A DNA stretch of 64,000 bases from positions 62,001 through 126,000 of the forward strand of contig NZ_FNRE01000007.1 in assembly GCF_900107705.1 (NCBI RefSeq). The letters run 5' to 3'. This DNA comes from Prevotella sp. tc2-28 (GTDB taxonomy: Bacteria > Bacteroidota > Bacteroidia > Bacteroidales > Bacteroidaceae). The position numbers and the translations under genes were made by a program. Under the pieces are notes generated by a model. It made no database searches and was not told the origin of the DNA. It was given only the letters and a program-made list of their open reading frames with translations. Below, piece after piece: positions 7,039 through 17,141 of this stretch (position 1 is its first letter; each line of letters begins with the position of its first letter).

Positions 7039-9759
7039 TTACTCCTCAACAGCAGCCTGTGCGGCGGCAAGGCGTGCGATGGGCACACGGAAGGGAGAGC
7101 AAGATGCGTAGTTCATGCCAATCTTAGCGCAGAACTTCACTGAGCTGGGCTCACCACCGTGCTCACCACAGATACCGCAACGCAGCTCGGGACGAACCTC
7201 GCGACCGGCCTTCACGGCGTACTTGATGAGCTTACCAACACCCTTCTGGTCGAGTACCTGGAACGGGTCAACCTTCAGGATCTTCTTGTCGAGGTATACA
7301 GGCAGGAACGAAGCGATATCGTCGCGGCTGTAACCGAAGGTCATCTGAGTCAGGTCGTTGGTACCGAATGAGAAGTACTGAGCCTCTGTAGCGATGCGGT
7401 CGGCAGTCAAAGCAGCACGAGGAATCTCAATCATCGTACCAATCTCGAACTCTACCTCAAGGCCATATTCCTGGAATACTTCCTTGGCGGCATACTGGAT
7501 AACTTCCTTCTGTTGCTTCAACTCATAGAGTGTACCAATCAATGGAACCATGATCTCTGGCATCGGGTTCTTGCCTTCCTTCTTCAGCTCACAAGCAGCA
7601 CTCAGGATAGCACGGGTCTGCATAGCAGTGATTTCAGGGAAGGTGATGCCCAGACGGCAACCACGGTGACCCAGCATCGGGTTATTCTCGGCCAGTGAAG
7701 CTACACGGCGCTGGATAGCCTCCAAGCTGACACCCATCTCCTTGGCCATGGTCTCCTGACCAGCCAGATCGTGGGGAACGAACTCATGGAGAGGGGGATC
7801 CAACAGACGGATGTTCACGGGCAGACCGTCCATAGCCTCGAGGATGCCCTTGAAGTCAGCCTTCTGATAAGGCAACAACTTAGCCAAAGCCTTCTCACGT
7901 CCGGCAACGCTGTCAGAGAGAATCATCTCACGCATAGCGATGATCTTCTTGTCGTCAAAGAACATGTGCTCGGTACGTGTCAGACCGATACCCTTGGCAC
8001 CGAAGTTGCGAGCAACCTGTGCGTCGTGAGGAGTATCAGCATTGGTGCGAACCTGCAACTTGGTGTACTTGTCGCAAAGGTCCATCAGTTCCTTGAAGTC
8101 ACCAGAGAGCTCAGCAGCCTTAGTGGGCACCTCGCCAGCGTAAACCTGACCAGTGGTACCATTCAGAGAGATGAAGTCACCCTCCTTGTATACAGTGCCG
8201 TCAATCTCGACGGTCTTATCCTTATAGCTAACGTTCAGTGAGCCGACACCCGATACGCAGCACTTACCCATACCACGAGCCACAACGGCAGCGTGTGAGG
8301 TCATACCACCACGAGCGGTGAGGATACCCTCGGCAGCAGACATACCTGCGAGGTCCTCTGGAGAGGTCTCGATACGAACGAGGACAACCTTGTGTCCGTC
8401 AGCATGCCAAGCCTGAGCGTCGTCAGCATGGAACACAATCTGACCACAAGCAGCACCAGGAGATGCAGGCAGACCCTGAGCAATCACCTTAGCAGTAGCC
8501 AAAGCCTTCTTGTCGAATACGGGGTGCAACAGCTCGTCAAGCTTCTGAGGCTCACAACGCATGATAGCGGTCTTCTCGTCAATCTTACCTTCGTGCAACA
8601 GGTCGATGGCAATCTTCACCATAGCAGCACCGGTGCGCTTACCGTTACGAGTCTGCAGGAACCACAGCTTACCCTCCTGAACGGTGAACTCCATATCCTG
8701 CATATCGCGATAGTGCTCCTCGAGCTTTTCCTGGATGCCATTCAACTGCTGGTAAATCTCAGGCATTGCTTCCTCCATAGAAGGATACTTGGCTACGCGC
8801 TCAGCCTCTGAGATACCGGCACGCTCAGCCCAGCGCTGAGAACCAATCTTAGTAATCTGCTGTGGGGTACGGATACCAGCCACAACGTCCTCACCCTGCG
8901 CGTTAACCAGGTACTCACCGTTGAACAGGTTCTCACCATTGGCAGCATCACGGCTGAAGCATACGCCAGTAGCAGAGGTATCACCCATGTTACCGAATAC
9001 CATAGCCATAACTGATACGGCTGTACCCCACTCGTCGGGGATGCCTTCCATCTTACGATAGAGGATGGCACGCTCGTTCATCCAAGAACGGAACACGGCG
9101 CAGATAGCGCCCCAGAGCTGCTCGATAGGATCGTTGGGGAAGTCCTTACCTGTGCGCTCCTTGATAGCAGCCTTGAATAGCTGAACCAGTTTCTTCAGGT
9201 CGTCAACGGAGAGGTCCTTGTCGAGTACGACACCGCTTTCTTTCTTTACCTTCTCGATGATTTCCTCAAACGGATCGATATCGGTCTTATTGACGGGTTT
9301 CATCTCCAATACCACATCACCGTACATCTGTACGAAACGACGATAGCTGTCGTACACGAAGTGAGGGTTGTTGGTCTTCTTGGCCATACCTTCTGCCACC
9401 TCGTCGTTCAGGCCCAGGTTCAGAATGGTATCCATCATACCAGGCATTGAAGCACGAGCACCAGAACGAACAGAGACAAGCAGTGGGTTAGCAGCATCAC
9501 CGAACTTGCAGTTCATCAAGTTCTCGATGTGCTTAACAGCTGCCATCACGTCGTCATTTAGGATTTCCATGATTTTCTCCTGACCAACCTGATAATATTC
9601 ATTACAGCAGTCGGTTGTAATTGTAAAACCTGGAGGAACGGGGACACCGATATGGTTCATTTCAGCAAGGTTTGCACCCTTGCCACCAAGTTCCTCACGC
9701 ATCTTTGCATTACCTTCGGCCTTTCCATTGCCGAAGAGGTAAACTCTTTTTTGGCTCAT
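7039..9759 (-). CDS. ppdK: Pyruvate, phosphate dikinase
   Basis: 906 residues, standard length. It interconverts pyruvate + ATP + phosphate and PEP + AMP + pyrophosphate in the cytosol. In Bacteroidales this runs as a pyrophosphate-linked glycolytic step or in gluconeogenesis. The ATP-grasp domain is N-terminal (KGANLAEM, RSGARASMPGMMDTILNLG). The swivelling phosphohistidine domain carries GGMTSHAAVVARGMGK, and the C-terminal PEP barrel carries the catalytic Cys in RCGICGEHGG. A single-gene unit with a consensus promoter upstream and a terminator downstream. Start is ATG 9759 (MSQKRVYLFGNG). Confidence 0.98.
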   Translation of the reverse strand: MSQKRVYLFGNGKAEGNAKMREELGGKGANLAEMNHIGVPVPPGFTITTDCCNEYYQVGQEKIMEILNDDVMAAVKHIENLMNCKFGDAANPLLVSVRSGARASMPGMMDTILNLGLNDEVAEGMAKKTNNPHFVYDSYRRFVQMYGDVVLEMKPVNKTDIDPFEEIIEKVKKESGVVLDKDLSVDDLKKLVQLFKAAIKERTGKDFPNDPIEQLWGAICAVFRSWMNERAILYRKMEGIPDEWGTAVSVMAMVFGNMGDTSATGVCFSRDAANGENLFNGEYLVNAQGEDVVAGIRTPQQITKIGSQRWAERAGISEAERVAKYPSMEEAMPEIYQQLNGIQEKLEEHYRDMQDMEFTVQEGKLWFLQTRNGKRTGAAMVKIAIDLLHEGKIDEKTAIMRCEPQKLDELLHPVFDKKALATAKVIAQGLPASPGAACGQIVFHADDAQAWHADGHKVVLVRIETSPEDLAGMSAAEGILTARGGMTSHAAVVARGMGKCCVSGVGSLNVSYKDKTVEIDGTVYKEGDFISLNGTTGQVYAGEVPTKAAELSGDFKELMDLCDKYTKLQVRTNADTPHDAQVARNFGAKGIGLTRTEHMFFDDKKIIAMREMILSDSVAGREKALAKLLPYQKADFKGILEAMDGLPVNIRLLDPPLHEFVPHDLAGQETMAKEMGVSLEAIQRRVASLAENNPMLGHRGCRLGITFPEITAMQTRAILSAACELKKEGKNPMPEIMVPLIGTLYELKQQKEVIQYAAKEVFQEYGLEVEFEIGTMIEIPRAALTADRIATEAQYFSFGTNDLTQMTFGYSRDDIASFLPVYLDKKILKVDPFQVLDQKGVGKLIKYAVKAGREVRPELRCGICGEHGGEPSSVKFCAKIGMNYASCSPFRVPIARLAAAQAAVEE

Positions 9760-9813
9760 AAGTTAGTGTACTATTATTAAAATTAAAAAAAGTATACGTT
9801 TTATTCAATTTGG

Positions 9814-9845
9814 CAAAGTTACACAATCTTTTTCATTCATGCAAA
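9814..9845 (-). promoter_or_regulatory. ppdK promoter
   Basis: Minus strand: TTTG (plus 9842-9845), 20 bases, then TAACTTTG (plus 9814-9821), a full match to the Bacteroidetes housekeeping sigma consensus. It gives a leader of about 50 bases. The divergent methyltransferase gene has its own TAACTTTG at about 9893-9902 on the plus strand. Confidence 0.75.
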
Positions 9846-9917
9846 TATTTTGCTTTTTTTTGCAATATAGACCTTTCTTTTCGAAAATAAATAGTAACTT
9901 TGTGGCCAAAATTACAC

Positions 9918-11363
9918 ATGATTATGACACGAAAGAAGAAACCATTACCATTATTGGAACATATTACCATCACCGACTATGCTGCCGAAGGCAAGTCTGT
10001 GGCGAGAGTAGACGATATGGTAGTCTTTGTACCATGGGCTGTTCCAGGTGATGTTGTCGACCTGCAGGTAAGACGCAAGAAGCACTCCTTCATGGAAGCT
10101 GAGGTGGTGCGCTATCACGAATATAGTAAGGTACGCACACAACCCTTCTGCCAACACTTCGGTGTGTGTGGCGGATGTAAGTGGCAGCAGTTGCCCTATG
10201 AAGAACAGTTGAAGATGAAGCAGCAACAGGTGTACGACCAGCTGACGCGCATCGGCAAGGTTAAGTTACCTGCCTTCCGTCCCATCCTGGGCAGTGTGAA
10301 GACCAAGGAGTATCGCAACAAACTGGATTTCGGGTGTGCTAACAAGCGATGGCTGACTACAGAGCAGTTGAAAGACGACACCTTGGTGAAGGACACCCCT
10401 GCTATTGGTTTCCACATCACTGGAGCCTTCGACAAGATATTGCCTATTGAGAAATGCTGGTTGATGGACGACTTGCAGAACCAGATACGCAACGAGGTGC
10501 GCGACTATGCCGTGGAGCATGGATTATCGTTCTTCGACCTGCGCCAACAGGTGGGGTTGCTGCGCGACGTCATCGTGCGCAACTCAGCCAGTGGCGAGTG
10601 GATGGTGATCATCCAGTTCCATTTCGACGAGACGGGTGGAGAACAGGAGGCGCAGGGGTTGTTGCAACACATTGCCGACAAATTCCCACAAATCACCTCC
10701 CTACTCTACCTGGACAACCAAAAATGCAACGACACCATCGGCGACCAGGACATCAGGGTATTCAAAGGCAAAGACCACATCTTCGAACTGATGGAGGACC
10801 TGAAATTCAAGGTGGGTCCGAAGTCGTTCTATCAGACAAATACCGAGCAGGCCTACCACCTGTATTCCGTAGCACGTGAGTTCGCTTTTGGTAATCTCTC
10901 GTCTCTTTCCTCCGACACCTCACCGCTCGTTTACGACCTTTACACCGGCACTGGCACCATCGCCAATTTCGTAGCCAAACAGGCACGTCAGGTTATTGGC
11001 ATCGAATATGTTCCTGAGGCCATCGAGGATGCAAAGATCAACTCCGAGATAAACGGCATCAAGAACACTTTGTTCTATGCCGGTGACATGAAAGATATCC
11101 TGACCGACGACTTCATCAACGCACACGGGCGCCCTGATGTAATCATCACCGACCCTCCTCGTGCAGGCATGCATCCTGATGTCATCAAGACTATTCTGAA
11201 TGCAGCTCCCAAGCGCATCGTATACGTGTCGTGCAACCCAGCCACACAGGCTCGTGACCTTCAGGCATTGGATGAAAAATACCAAGTGGTGGAGGTACAG
11301 CCCGTTGACATGTTCCCCCACACGCCCCATGTAGAAAACGTCGTATTGTTAACCCAAAAATAA
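9918..11363 (+). CDS. rlmD: 23S rRNA (uracil-C5)-methyltransferase, RlmD/TrmA family
   Basis: 481 residues from ATG 9918; a second ATG two codons later is an equally good start. It has an N-terminal TRAM domain, then an iron-sulfur Cys set (CQHFGVCGGCKW), a SAM-binding domain (VYDLYTGTGTIANFVAK), the DPPRAGMHP loop and the catalytic Cys in YVSCNPATQARDL. The family transfers a methyl group to C5 of a uridine in rRNA or tRNA. Bacteroidales carry one or two copies, and which uridine this one modifies (for example 1939 in 23S) is inference. The porin gene starts 5 bases downstream. Confidence 0.88.
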   Translation: MIMTRKKKPLPLLEHITITDYAAEGKSVARVDDMVVFVPWAVPGDVVDLQVRRKKHSFMEAEVVRYHEYSKVRTQPFCQHFGVCGGCKWQQLPYEEQLKMKQQQVYDQLTRIGKVKLPAFRPILGSVKTKEYRNKLDFGCANKRWLTTEQLKDDTLVKDTPAIGFHITGAFDKILPIEKCWLMDDLQNQIRNEVRDYAVEHGLSFFDLRQQVGLLRDVIVRNSASGEWMVIIQFHFDETGGEQEAQGLLQHIADKFPQITSLLYLDNQKCNDTIGDQDIRVFKGKDHIFELMEDLKFKVGPKSFYQTNTEQAYHLYSVAREFAFGNLSSLSSDTSPLVYDLYTGTGTIANFVAKQARQVIGIEYVPEAIEDAKINSEINGIKNTLFYAGDMKDILTDDFINAHGRPDVIITDPPRAGMHPDVIKTILNAAPKRIVYVSCNPATQARDLQALDEKYQVVEVQPVDMFPHTPHVENVVLLTQK

Positions 11364-11368
11364 TGTTT

Positions 11369-12451
11369 ATGAAAAAATTACTGACTATTGCTCTTATGGC
11401 TTTGTCTATGACGGCCAACGCACAAGAGAAAGAGAAGAAAACCTTAATTGAACTACCCCAATGGGTGAAGAACATCAAGTTCAGCGGATACGGAATGCTG
11501 CAATATCAGGGGCAAGACCCTGAAGGTGAACATTCCAACACGTTCAACCTCCGCCTGGCTCGTTTCATCCTGGACGGAAAGATTGGTGACTTCGACTGGC
11601 GCGCCCAGATTCAGGGTACCAATGTAAAAGGCCCCGGTGAGCCTACCGTACAAATGATAGACCTCTATGCCGAATGGAGACGATTCCCCGAGTTCAAAAT
11701 TCGTGCAGGACAGTTCAAGCGCGCCTTTACCTATGAGAATCCCACCAACCCCATCACGCAGGGATGGTACGCCTATGCCAACGTCATCAACAACCTGTCT
11801 GGCTTCGGCGATCGTACCGGTGAGAAGTCTTCTGGTGGTCGCGACATTGGTATCCAGTTCTCCGGCGACCTTTTCCCCAATGCCTCCGGACGCCGTCTGT
11901 TCCACTACCAGATTGGTGTATACAATGGTGAGGGTATCAACCAAAAGGACAAGGACAACAAGAAGGATATCATCGGTGGTGTATGGGTAATGCCCATCAA
12001 GGGTTTGCGCATCGGTGCCTTCGGATGGACGGGTACTCGTGGTGAGCTGACCATGACCAAGACTGATGGCAGCACAGTGACTATTGAGAGTGCACGCAAG
12101 AACCGTTATGCGCTCTCTGCCGAATATGACAAAGACGAGTACACTTTCCGTGCAGAGTATCTGCACAGCCAAGGCTTGGGTGCCAAAGAGATGCTGGGCG
12201 ACAAGGCAGACGGTTGGTATGCTTTCGGCATCGTTCCCGTCATTAAGAGCAAGCTGCATGCCAAGGCCCGCTACCAGACCTATCGCGACAACAAGGAATG
12301 GAACCGTGCTAAGACGATGTACGAGATTGGCTGCAACTATTACTTCACCAAAAACCTACAGGTAAATCTCGAGTATGCCCGTGTGAACGATCGTACTTTG
12401 GCGAAGCATAACTACAATTTCGTGGATGTGCAATTTGACTTCCGCTTCTAA
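11369..12451 (+). CDS. Phosphate-selective porin O/P-type outer membrane protein
   Basis: 360 residues from ATG 11369, chosen over the in-frame ATG two codons upstream because it begins a clean signal peptide (MKKLLTIALMALSMTANAQ). The body has alternating beta-strand patterns of a 16-stranded barrel and ends in a Phe (VDVQFDFRF), the outer-membrane assembly signal. Family hallmarks include FSGYGMLQYQ, FNLRLARFILDGKIGDFDWRAQIQG, and YAEWRRFPEFKIRAGQFKRAF. It probably carries anions or phosphate. It lies immediately after the methyltransferase gene and may share its transcript. Confidence 0.85.
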   Translation: MKKLLTIALMALSMTANAQEKEKKTLIELPQWVKNIKFSGYGMLQYQGQDPEGEHSNTFNLRLARFILDGKIGDFDWRAQIQGTNVKGPGEPTVQMIDLYAEWRRFPEFKIRAGQFKRAFTYENPTNPITQGWYAYANVINNLSGFGDRTGEKSSGGRDIGIQFSGDLFPNASGRRLFHYQIGVYNGEGINQKDKDNKKDIIGGVWVMPIKGLRIGAFGWTGTRGELTMTKTDGSTVTIESARKNRYALSAEYDKDEYTFRAEYLHSQGLGAKEMLGDKADGWYAFGIVPVIKSKLHAKARYQTYRDNKEWNRAKTMYEIGCNYYFTKNLQVNLEYARVNDRTLAKHNYNFVDVQFDFRF

Positions 12452-12455
12452 GGAA

Positions 12456-13931
12456 CTACATGAATTTCCTGCGTAGCGCCTCCCACAGATGAGCCTTTTG
12501 GCGCAGGATGTAAATCGAATAAGCCGTGCTGATCATCATCAGTGCGGCTTCTGCTATCCAATAGACCCAACCGCTGGTCAGCAACGACAGGCAGAATGCC
12601 AGGAAACCAATGCTCAGCTGAACGATGGCATAACGGCTGATGGTAGCTGTCGACCGATAGCTGTATCTGTCGTGGGCATAGGCATAGATCATCAGGTAGT
12701 CGAAGATATGTGCCACGACGATAGCCACTCCCGTTCCATAGATATCCCAATAGGTGTAACCGACAACCACGCTAAGCACCAGAACAACAAAATAGGCTGA
12801 CTCCAAGAAGAGAAACGACAACGAGTGTCCTCGTGCCAGGGTGATATACGCTACAGGCAGGGTGAGCACTTTGAAATACATCGCCAGCACGGCTACCTGA
12901 GCCATTCCGACAATTGGCAGGAACTCCTTACTGAACAGCAGGGGTATCAGCACTGGCATCATGGCCGTCAGGGCTGCTAACATCGGCGACAACAGCAATA
13001 GTGACACCTCCGTCTGTTTGTTTACCGTCTCGTTGGTTGCCTGAATGTCGTGGGCAACGCCAGAGAGACGAGGGAAATAGTCGGTCTCCATGGCGGAGAA
13101 CACCATCCCTGCATAGGTGATGGAAATCATATAGGCCGTGTTGTAGAACGCCACATCGTTGAGTCCGCCCTCCACATTCAGGAACGAGCGGATGAACATC
13201 TCCGAAGCACTTCCGATGGCTGCTGCCACGATGAATGCGACACCCAGCTTCACCATCCCTGCCCCCTGTTTCAGGTGACTGCTGTTGAAATGTAGTCGCA
13301 AGGGATAATAGCGATAGGAATAGCCTATCGTGGTAAGCATCGTAATAATGGCTGTCAAGACGATGGCAGGTACGACACCGGAGTGATAGAAGAAATAATA
13401 GAGGGCAATGGAGACGCACACCGAGATGAGGGCGGAACACACCTGTATCTTTGCCAGTGCGCCCAACCTGCGTGTAGCCTTCAGGATAGCCGTCTCGCCG
13501 CCTGCTATGGCCATCACAGCCACCGAGACAGCCAGCATGGCATAGTGCAACGTGTGGTTGCCCCAAGCAAACGACAGGCCGTTGATAAGCGGACTCACCA
13601 ACACACAGAAGATGCAACCCAGCATCGCAGCAATCATACTCCACAGGCGCGTCACCTGGATAAAGAACGACAACTGGTCGTTGTCATCATGCTCGTAGTA
13701 TTCTGACAGACGGGGTACGGCTCCGAACGAGATACCCAGGCTTGTACACTGTGCTGCAAAATTCTGTGCTGATGTCATCAGTGCCGACAGTCCGATACCA
13801 CCTGCTCCCAACAACAGGGCCATCGCCTTGTTGCGCACCAGGCTAATCAATATACTGACACCTTGTACGCCGCCAAATATTCCCGTATATTTAAGTACAT
13901 GTCTGTAGCTGTCGTCGCGCTCTTCTTTCAT
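12456..13931 (-). CDS. Wzx-type oligosaccharide flippase
   Basis: 491 residues with about 12-14 hydrophobic helices. The opening (YTGIFGGVQGVSILISLVRNKAMALLLGAGGIGLSALM) and the middle helices match the polysaccharide biosynthesis/MATE-like flippase superfamily. It moves a lipid-linked oligosaccharide across the inner membrane for O-antigen or capsule assembly. Convergent with the porin gene (5-base gap) and divergent from the glycosyltransferase pair at 14003, with which it probably works. The upstream region has only a weak -7 element (TCATTTTG). Confidence 0.88.
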   Translation of the reverse strand: MKEERDDSYRHVLKYTGIFGGVQGVSILISLVRNKAMALLLGAGGIGLSALMTSAQNFAAQCTSLGISFGAVPRLSEYYEHDDNDQLSFFIQVTRLWSMIAAMLGCIFCVLVSPLINGLSFAWGNHTLHYAMLAVSVAVMAIAGGETAILKATRRLGALAKIQVCSALISVCVSIALYYFFYHSGVVPAIVLTAIITMLTTIGYSYRYYPLRLHFNSSHLKQGAGMVKLGVAFIVAAAIGSASEMFIRSFLNVEGGLNDVAFYNTAYMISITYAGMVFSAMETDYFPRLSGVAHDIQATNETVNKQTEVSLLLLSPMLAALTAMMPVLIPLLFSKEFLPIVGMAQVAVLAMYFKVLTLPVAYITLARGHSLSFLFLESAYFVVLVLSVVVGYTYWDIYGTGVAIVVAHIFDYLMIYAYAHDRYSYRSTATISRYAIVQLSIGFLAFCLSLLTSGWVYWIAEAALMMISTAYSIYILRQKAHLWEALRRKFM

Positions 13932-13990
13932 AATTTATAAAAATAGAACGCAAAATGATGACTTTTATTACGTAATTGCAAATAATTTCG

Positions 13991-13998
13991 TATTTTTG
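13991..13998 (+). promoter_or_regulatory. -7 element almost touching the start codon
   Basis: TATTTTTG ends four bases before ATG 14003. With start sites normally several bases past this motif, the mRNA would begin at or within a few bases of the AUG, so it would be leaderless or nearly so. Confidence 0.55.
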
Positions 13999-14002
13999 CA
14001 CC

Positions 14003-14989
14003 ATGATTGAACAAAAAGACACCCCATTGGTCAGTTTTGTCATCACCTACTACAACCTACCCGTACAGATGTTGTGTGAGTGCATTGACAGTATCCTAGC
14101 CCTCTCGTTGCGTTCCTTCGAGCGTGAGATTATCGTGATTGACGACGGTTCTGAGGTATGCCCCATGAACGGTCTGATGCAGTATGGCGACGACATCGTG
14201 TATGTGCGCCAGAAGAATCAGGGTGTAAGTACTGCCCGAAACAGAGGAATGAACATGGCTGCCGGAAAATACATCCAGTTCATTGATGCTGACGATTACC
14301 TGATACAGACGCCCTATGAACACTGCTTGGACATCATCCGATACCACAAGGATGCCGACATGGTGCTCTTCGACTTCACCCATTCTGCAAATCAGCAAGA
14401 CACCAACATCCAATCGCCTATCAAGACGAGCGGAACAGCTTACATGCGCAACCACAATATTGCCGGTACGGTTTGGTGTTTTCTCTTCCGTCTGGGCATT
14501 GTGGGCAAACTGACCTTCTCACCAGATATCAAATACGGAGAAGACGAAGAGTTCACAGCACAACTGCTATTACGCGCAGAAGAGGTTTACGTAACAAAAG
14601 CCAAGGCTTATTTCTACAGACGCCACAAGGAGTCTGCCATACAACAGTCACACTCCGAGGAAAAAGGCAAGGAAAAGCGGCTGAAAGACAACCTGTCCGT
14701 CATTCTACACCTGCAGAACCTCTGCGATAAGTTGCCACAAAACGACAGACTCGCCTTGCAGCGCAGGGTTGCCCAGCTGACCATGGACTACATCTATAAC
14801 ACCATCACCTTGACGCACTCGCGTCAGGCCCTCAACAACTGTCTGGACGAGTTGAGCAGCAAGGGTCTCTTCCCCCTGCCCGACCGTGACTATACCAAGA
14901 AGTACACTTGGTTCCGCCGCATGACCAATACAGCTATCGGGCGCACCCTGTTACTTCACTCACTGCCATTACTCAAACGCGAGAAATAA
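14003..14989 (+). CDS. Glycosyltransferase family 2
   Basis: 328 residues from ATG 14003 (MIEQKDTPLVSFVITYYN); the promoter motif at 13991-13998 rules out earlier starts. GT-A fold signature: VSFVITYYNLPVQML, DDGSEVCPM, NRGMNMAAGKYIQFIDADDYL with the metal-binding DxD (DAD). A later region includes FSPDIKYGEDEEFTAQLLLRAE, the usual acceptor-side motif. No membrane helix. It adds one sugar to a lipid-linked glycan; the sugar is unknown. Stop and next start overlap as TAATG, so the next gene is translationally coupled. Confidence 0.9.
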   Translation: MIEQKDTPLVSFVITYYNLPVQMLCECIDSILALSLRSFEREIIVIDDGSEVCPMNGLMQYGDDIVYVRQKNQGVSTARNRGMNMAAGKYIQFIDADDYLIQTPYEHCLDIIRYHKDADMVLFDFTHSANQQDTNIQSPIKTSGTAYMRNHNIAGTVWCFLFRLGIVGKLTFSPDIKYGEDEEFTAQLLLRAEEVYVTKAKAYFYRRHKESAIQQSHSEEKGKEKRLKDNLSVILHLQNLCDKLPQNDRLALQRRVAQLTMDYIYNTITLTHSRQALNNCLDELSSKGLFPLPDRDYTKKYTWFRRMTNTAIGRTLLLHSLPLLKREK

Positions 14990-15993
14990 TGGAGAACAAG
15001 ATTTCCGTCGTAGTCTGCACATACAACCAGGAGGACACCATCGCTCGCACGCTGGACTCCATCCTCATGCAGCAATGTCATGTTCCCTATGAGATTATCA
15101 TCGGCGAGGACTGCTCTACGGACAACACATTATCCATTTGTCAGCAGTATGCCGAACATCATCCTGGCATCATCCGGGTGATGGCGAACAAGCCGAATAA
15201 GGGGGTCGTCCGCAACTACTTCGACTGTCTGCTTGCTGCCGACGGCAAATACATTGCCGACTGTGCCGGTGACGATTTCTGGACGGATCCGCTGAAACTG
15301 GAAAAGGAGGTCAGCGTGATGGAACAGCATCCAGAGGTTACACTCGTGCTGACCCGATGGAACTGGTATGACGAGGCAACGCGACAAGAGACACCCTGTG
15401 CGCCCCCACCCTTTTCGCAGGCTATTGTAAAGGGTACGGATGCCTTGGAAACTATCCTCACCCAAAGGGATATGAGTGTCTACCACCTGAGCTCGTCGCT
15501 CTATGCTGCCGAAGCGTTCAGAAAAGCCTACGCGGAAGATGCCTTCCTCTTCCGCAACAACGATTTTGCTACGGAAGACATCTCGTTGGTATTTATGCTG
15601 GCACGCTATGGTGACATTGCCTATCTTCCGGACTTTACCATGAATTACAGCATTGGCAAGCCTTCGGTGTCGAATCTGACAAACCATGAGAAACTGTTCC
15701 GCTTCTTCCGTCAGATTACGGGACTGACACACTACTTGATTGAACATTACAACCTGCACACAACGCGCACAGACCAGTTTATGGAAACGCGTCTTTTCGC
15801 TTTGTCCATGCACGCTTTCCGTAGTTTCAATCCGGATTTGTCGGCAGAGGTGTTTCGTTGTGCCGAAGAATGGCATGTCTGCCTAACACCACGTCTTCAC
15901 ACGGTGTTCTTTATCATGCGTCACCGATGGCTTTGGCGCATCGGACTACTTGCTCGAAAGGGTATTGTCAGCGCGAAACAAGCACTTCGCTGA
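14989..15993 (+). CDS. Glycosyltransferase family 2
   Basis: 334 residues from ATG 14989, overlapping the previous stop by one base. Motifs: ISVVVCTYNQEDTIARTLDSIL, IIGEDCSTDNT, and CAGDDFWTDPLKLEKEV where the DD pair binds the metal ion and nucleotide sugar. Downstream pieces (FLFRNNDFATEDISLVFMLARYG) fit the acceptor region. Its 3' end overlaps the convergent GT4 gene by 26 bases. Part of the same surface-glycan set as the flippase. Confidence 0.9.
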   Translation: MENKISVVVCTYNQEDTIARTLDSILMQQCHVPYEIIIGEDCSTDNTLSICQQYAEHHPGIIRVMANKPNKGVVRNYFDCLLAADGKYIADCAGDDFWTDPLKLEKEVSVMEQHPEVTLVLTRWNWYDEATRQETPCAPPPFSQAIVKGTDALETILTQRDMSVYHLSSSLYAAEAFRKAYAEDAFLFRNNDFATEDISLVFMLARYGDIAYLPDFTMNYSIGKPSVSNLTNHEKLFRFFRQITGLTHYLIEHYNLHTTRTDQFMETRLFALSMHAFRSFNPDLSAEVFRCAEEWHVCLTPRLHTVFFIMRHRWLWRIGLLARKGIVSAKQALR

Positions 15994-17134
15994 GTACTTG
16001 TTCCAGTTGCCTTCCAACAACAATGGGGGAAGCCAACTCTGAGATTTTCACAGACAACATTTCACCATCAACGGCAGGCTGTTCTACCATATGACTCATG
16101 GCAGAAGCCAAGGCATCGGCATCACCAATGGGTACGATAGTACAGCCCTCCTCGATACGCAGGCTGTGGGGTATGCACTCGGTGGAAATAACCGGTATAC
16201 CCGTACTCATTGCCTCCAACAGGACTAAGGGTTGCACCTCACTTCTGCTGGCAAGCACCAGGGCGTCAGAAGTATAGAGCAAATTACGCACCCCCTCTTT
16301 GTCAATGCGCCCATAGGTCTTAACACCTTTCAGTCCCAGTCGCTTTATTTCATGTTGACACGCGCTCCCGTCTGTGTCCAGTCCGGCACAATGTAATTCT
16401 ATGGATATGCCTTGTGATTGCAACTTCTGACAGGCTTCAAACAAAATGTCGTAGCCCTTGTGATAGTAATAGTCTGCCAGACAACAGAAGCGGAAAGGCC
16501 GTCCGCTACGCGACTCACGCTGCTGATAGTGAAAAAAAGCGGTATCAATGGTATTGGAGAGGCATTGCCATCGATAGTTCTTACCATAATAGCAGGCAAT
16601 GGAATCAACCAGTTCTTCCGAGACTGGGAGCACACAGGCGGCATGCTCGTAGGCTTGTTTCAGCAAGGGTATCTGCCAGGCATCACTGGGTGCCTTTCCA
16701 AATTCCTGTTCGAGCAACATCAGTGACAGGTGTTCCGTAATAACATACGGGATGCCATACTCCTCGCCAATCAGCATAGCGGTATAGCCTGCCCACTTGG
16801 CACAATGGGCATGCAGGACATCGGGTTTTCCGTGGCGTTTCACATAGTCGCGGAACATCGAGCGGACGATGCCTACCCATCGCTCCACATTGTGGTGCAC
16901 CATCCGGGGCAAGCCACGCTGGTACGACTGGTAGACGGTCACTCCTTCCATCTCGTGTACAAAACGATGATAGGGTCGCACGACATAATCGCGCAACCCT
17001 ATCGTAGCACCTAATTGAACATTGCTTAAGATACGTACCTCATGTCCTAAACCCTTCAAGGCCTTAGCCTGATCGAGGCAGAACAAACCACCATAGGGGT
17101 GGAAGAACGAGGGTACCTCAAGAATGTGCATCAC
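15968..17134 (-). CDS. Glycosyltransferase family 4 (GT-B)
   Basis: 388 residues. The N-terminal Rossmann domain begins MMHILEVPSFFHPYGGLFCLDQAKALKGLGHEVRI, as usual for GT4. The C-terminal domain has VLASRSEVQPLVLLEAMSTGIPVISTE, the nucleotide-sugar EX7E region. It probably transfers a hexose to a lipid-linked glycan at the inner membrane. Seven bases downstream of rpsP on the same strand, so it may ride on the ribosomal-protein transcript, an odd pairing for a glycan gene. It overlaps the GT2 gene tail-to-tail. Confidence 0.88.
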   Translation of the reverse strand: MMHILEVPSFFHPYGGLFCLDQAKALKGLGHEVRILSNVQLGATIGLRDYVVRPYHRFVHEMEGVTVYQSYQRGLPRMVHHNVERWVGIVRSMFRDYVKRHGKPDVLHAHCAKWAGYTAMLIGEEYGIPYVITEHLSLMLLEQEFGKAPSDAWQIPLLKQAYEHAACVLPVSEELVDSIACYYGKNYRWQCLSNTIDTAFFHYQQRESRSGRPFRFCCLADYYYHKGYDILFEACQKLQSQGISIELHCAGLDTDGSACQHEIKRLGLKGVKTYGRIDKEGVRNLLYTSDALVLASRSEVQPLVLLEAMSTGIPVISTECIPHSLRIEEGCTIVPIGDADALASAMSHMVEQPAVDGEMLSVKISELASPIVVGRQLEQVLSEVLVSR

Positions 17135-17141
17135 TCATGAT

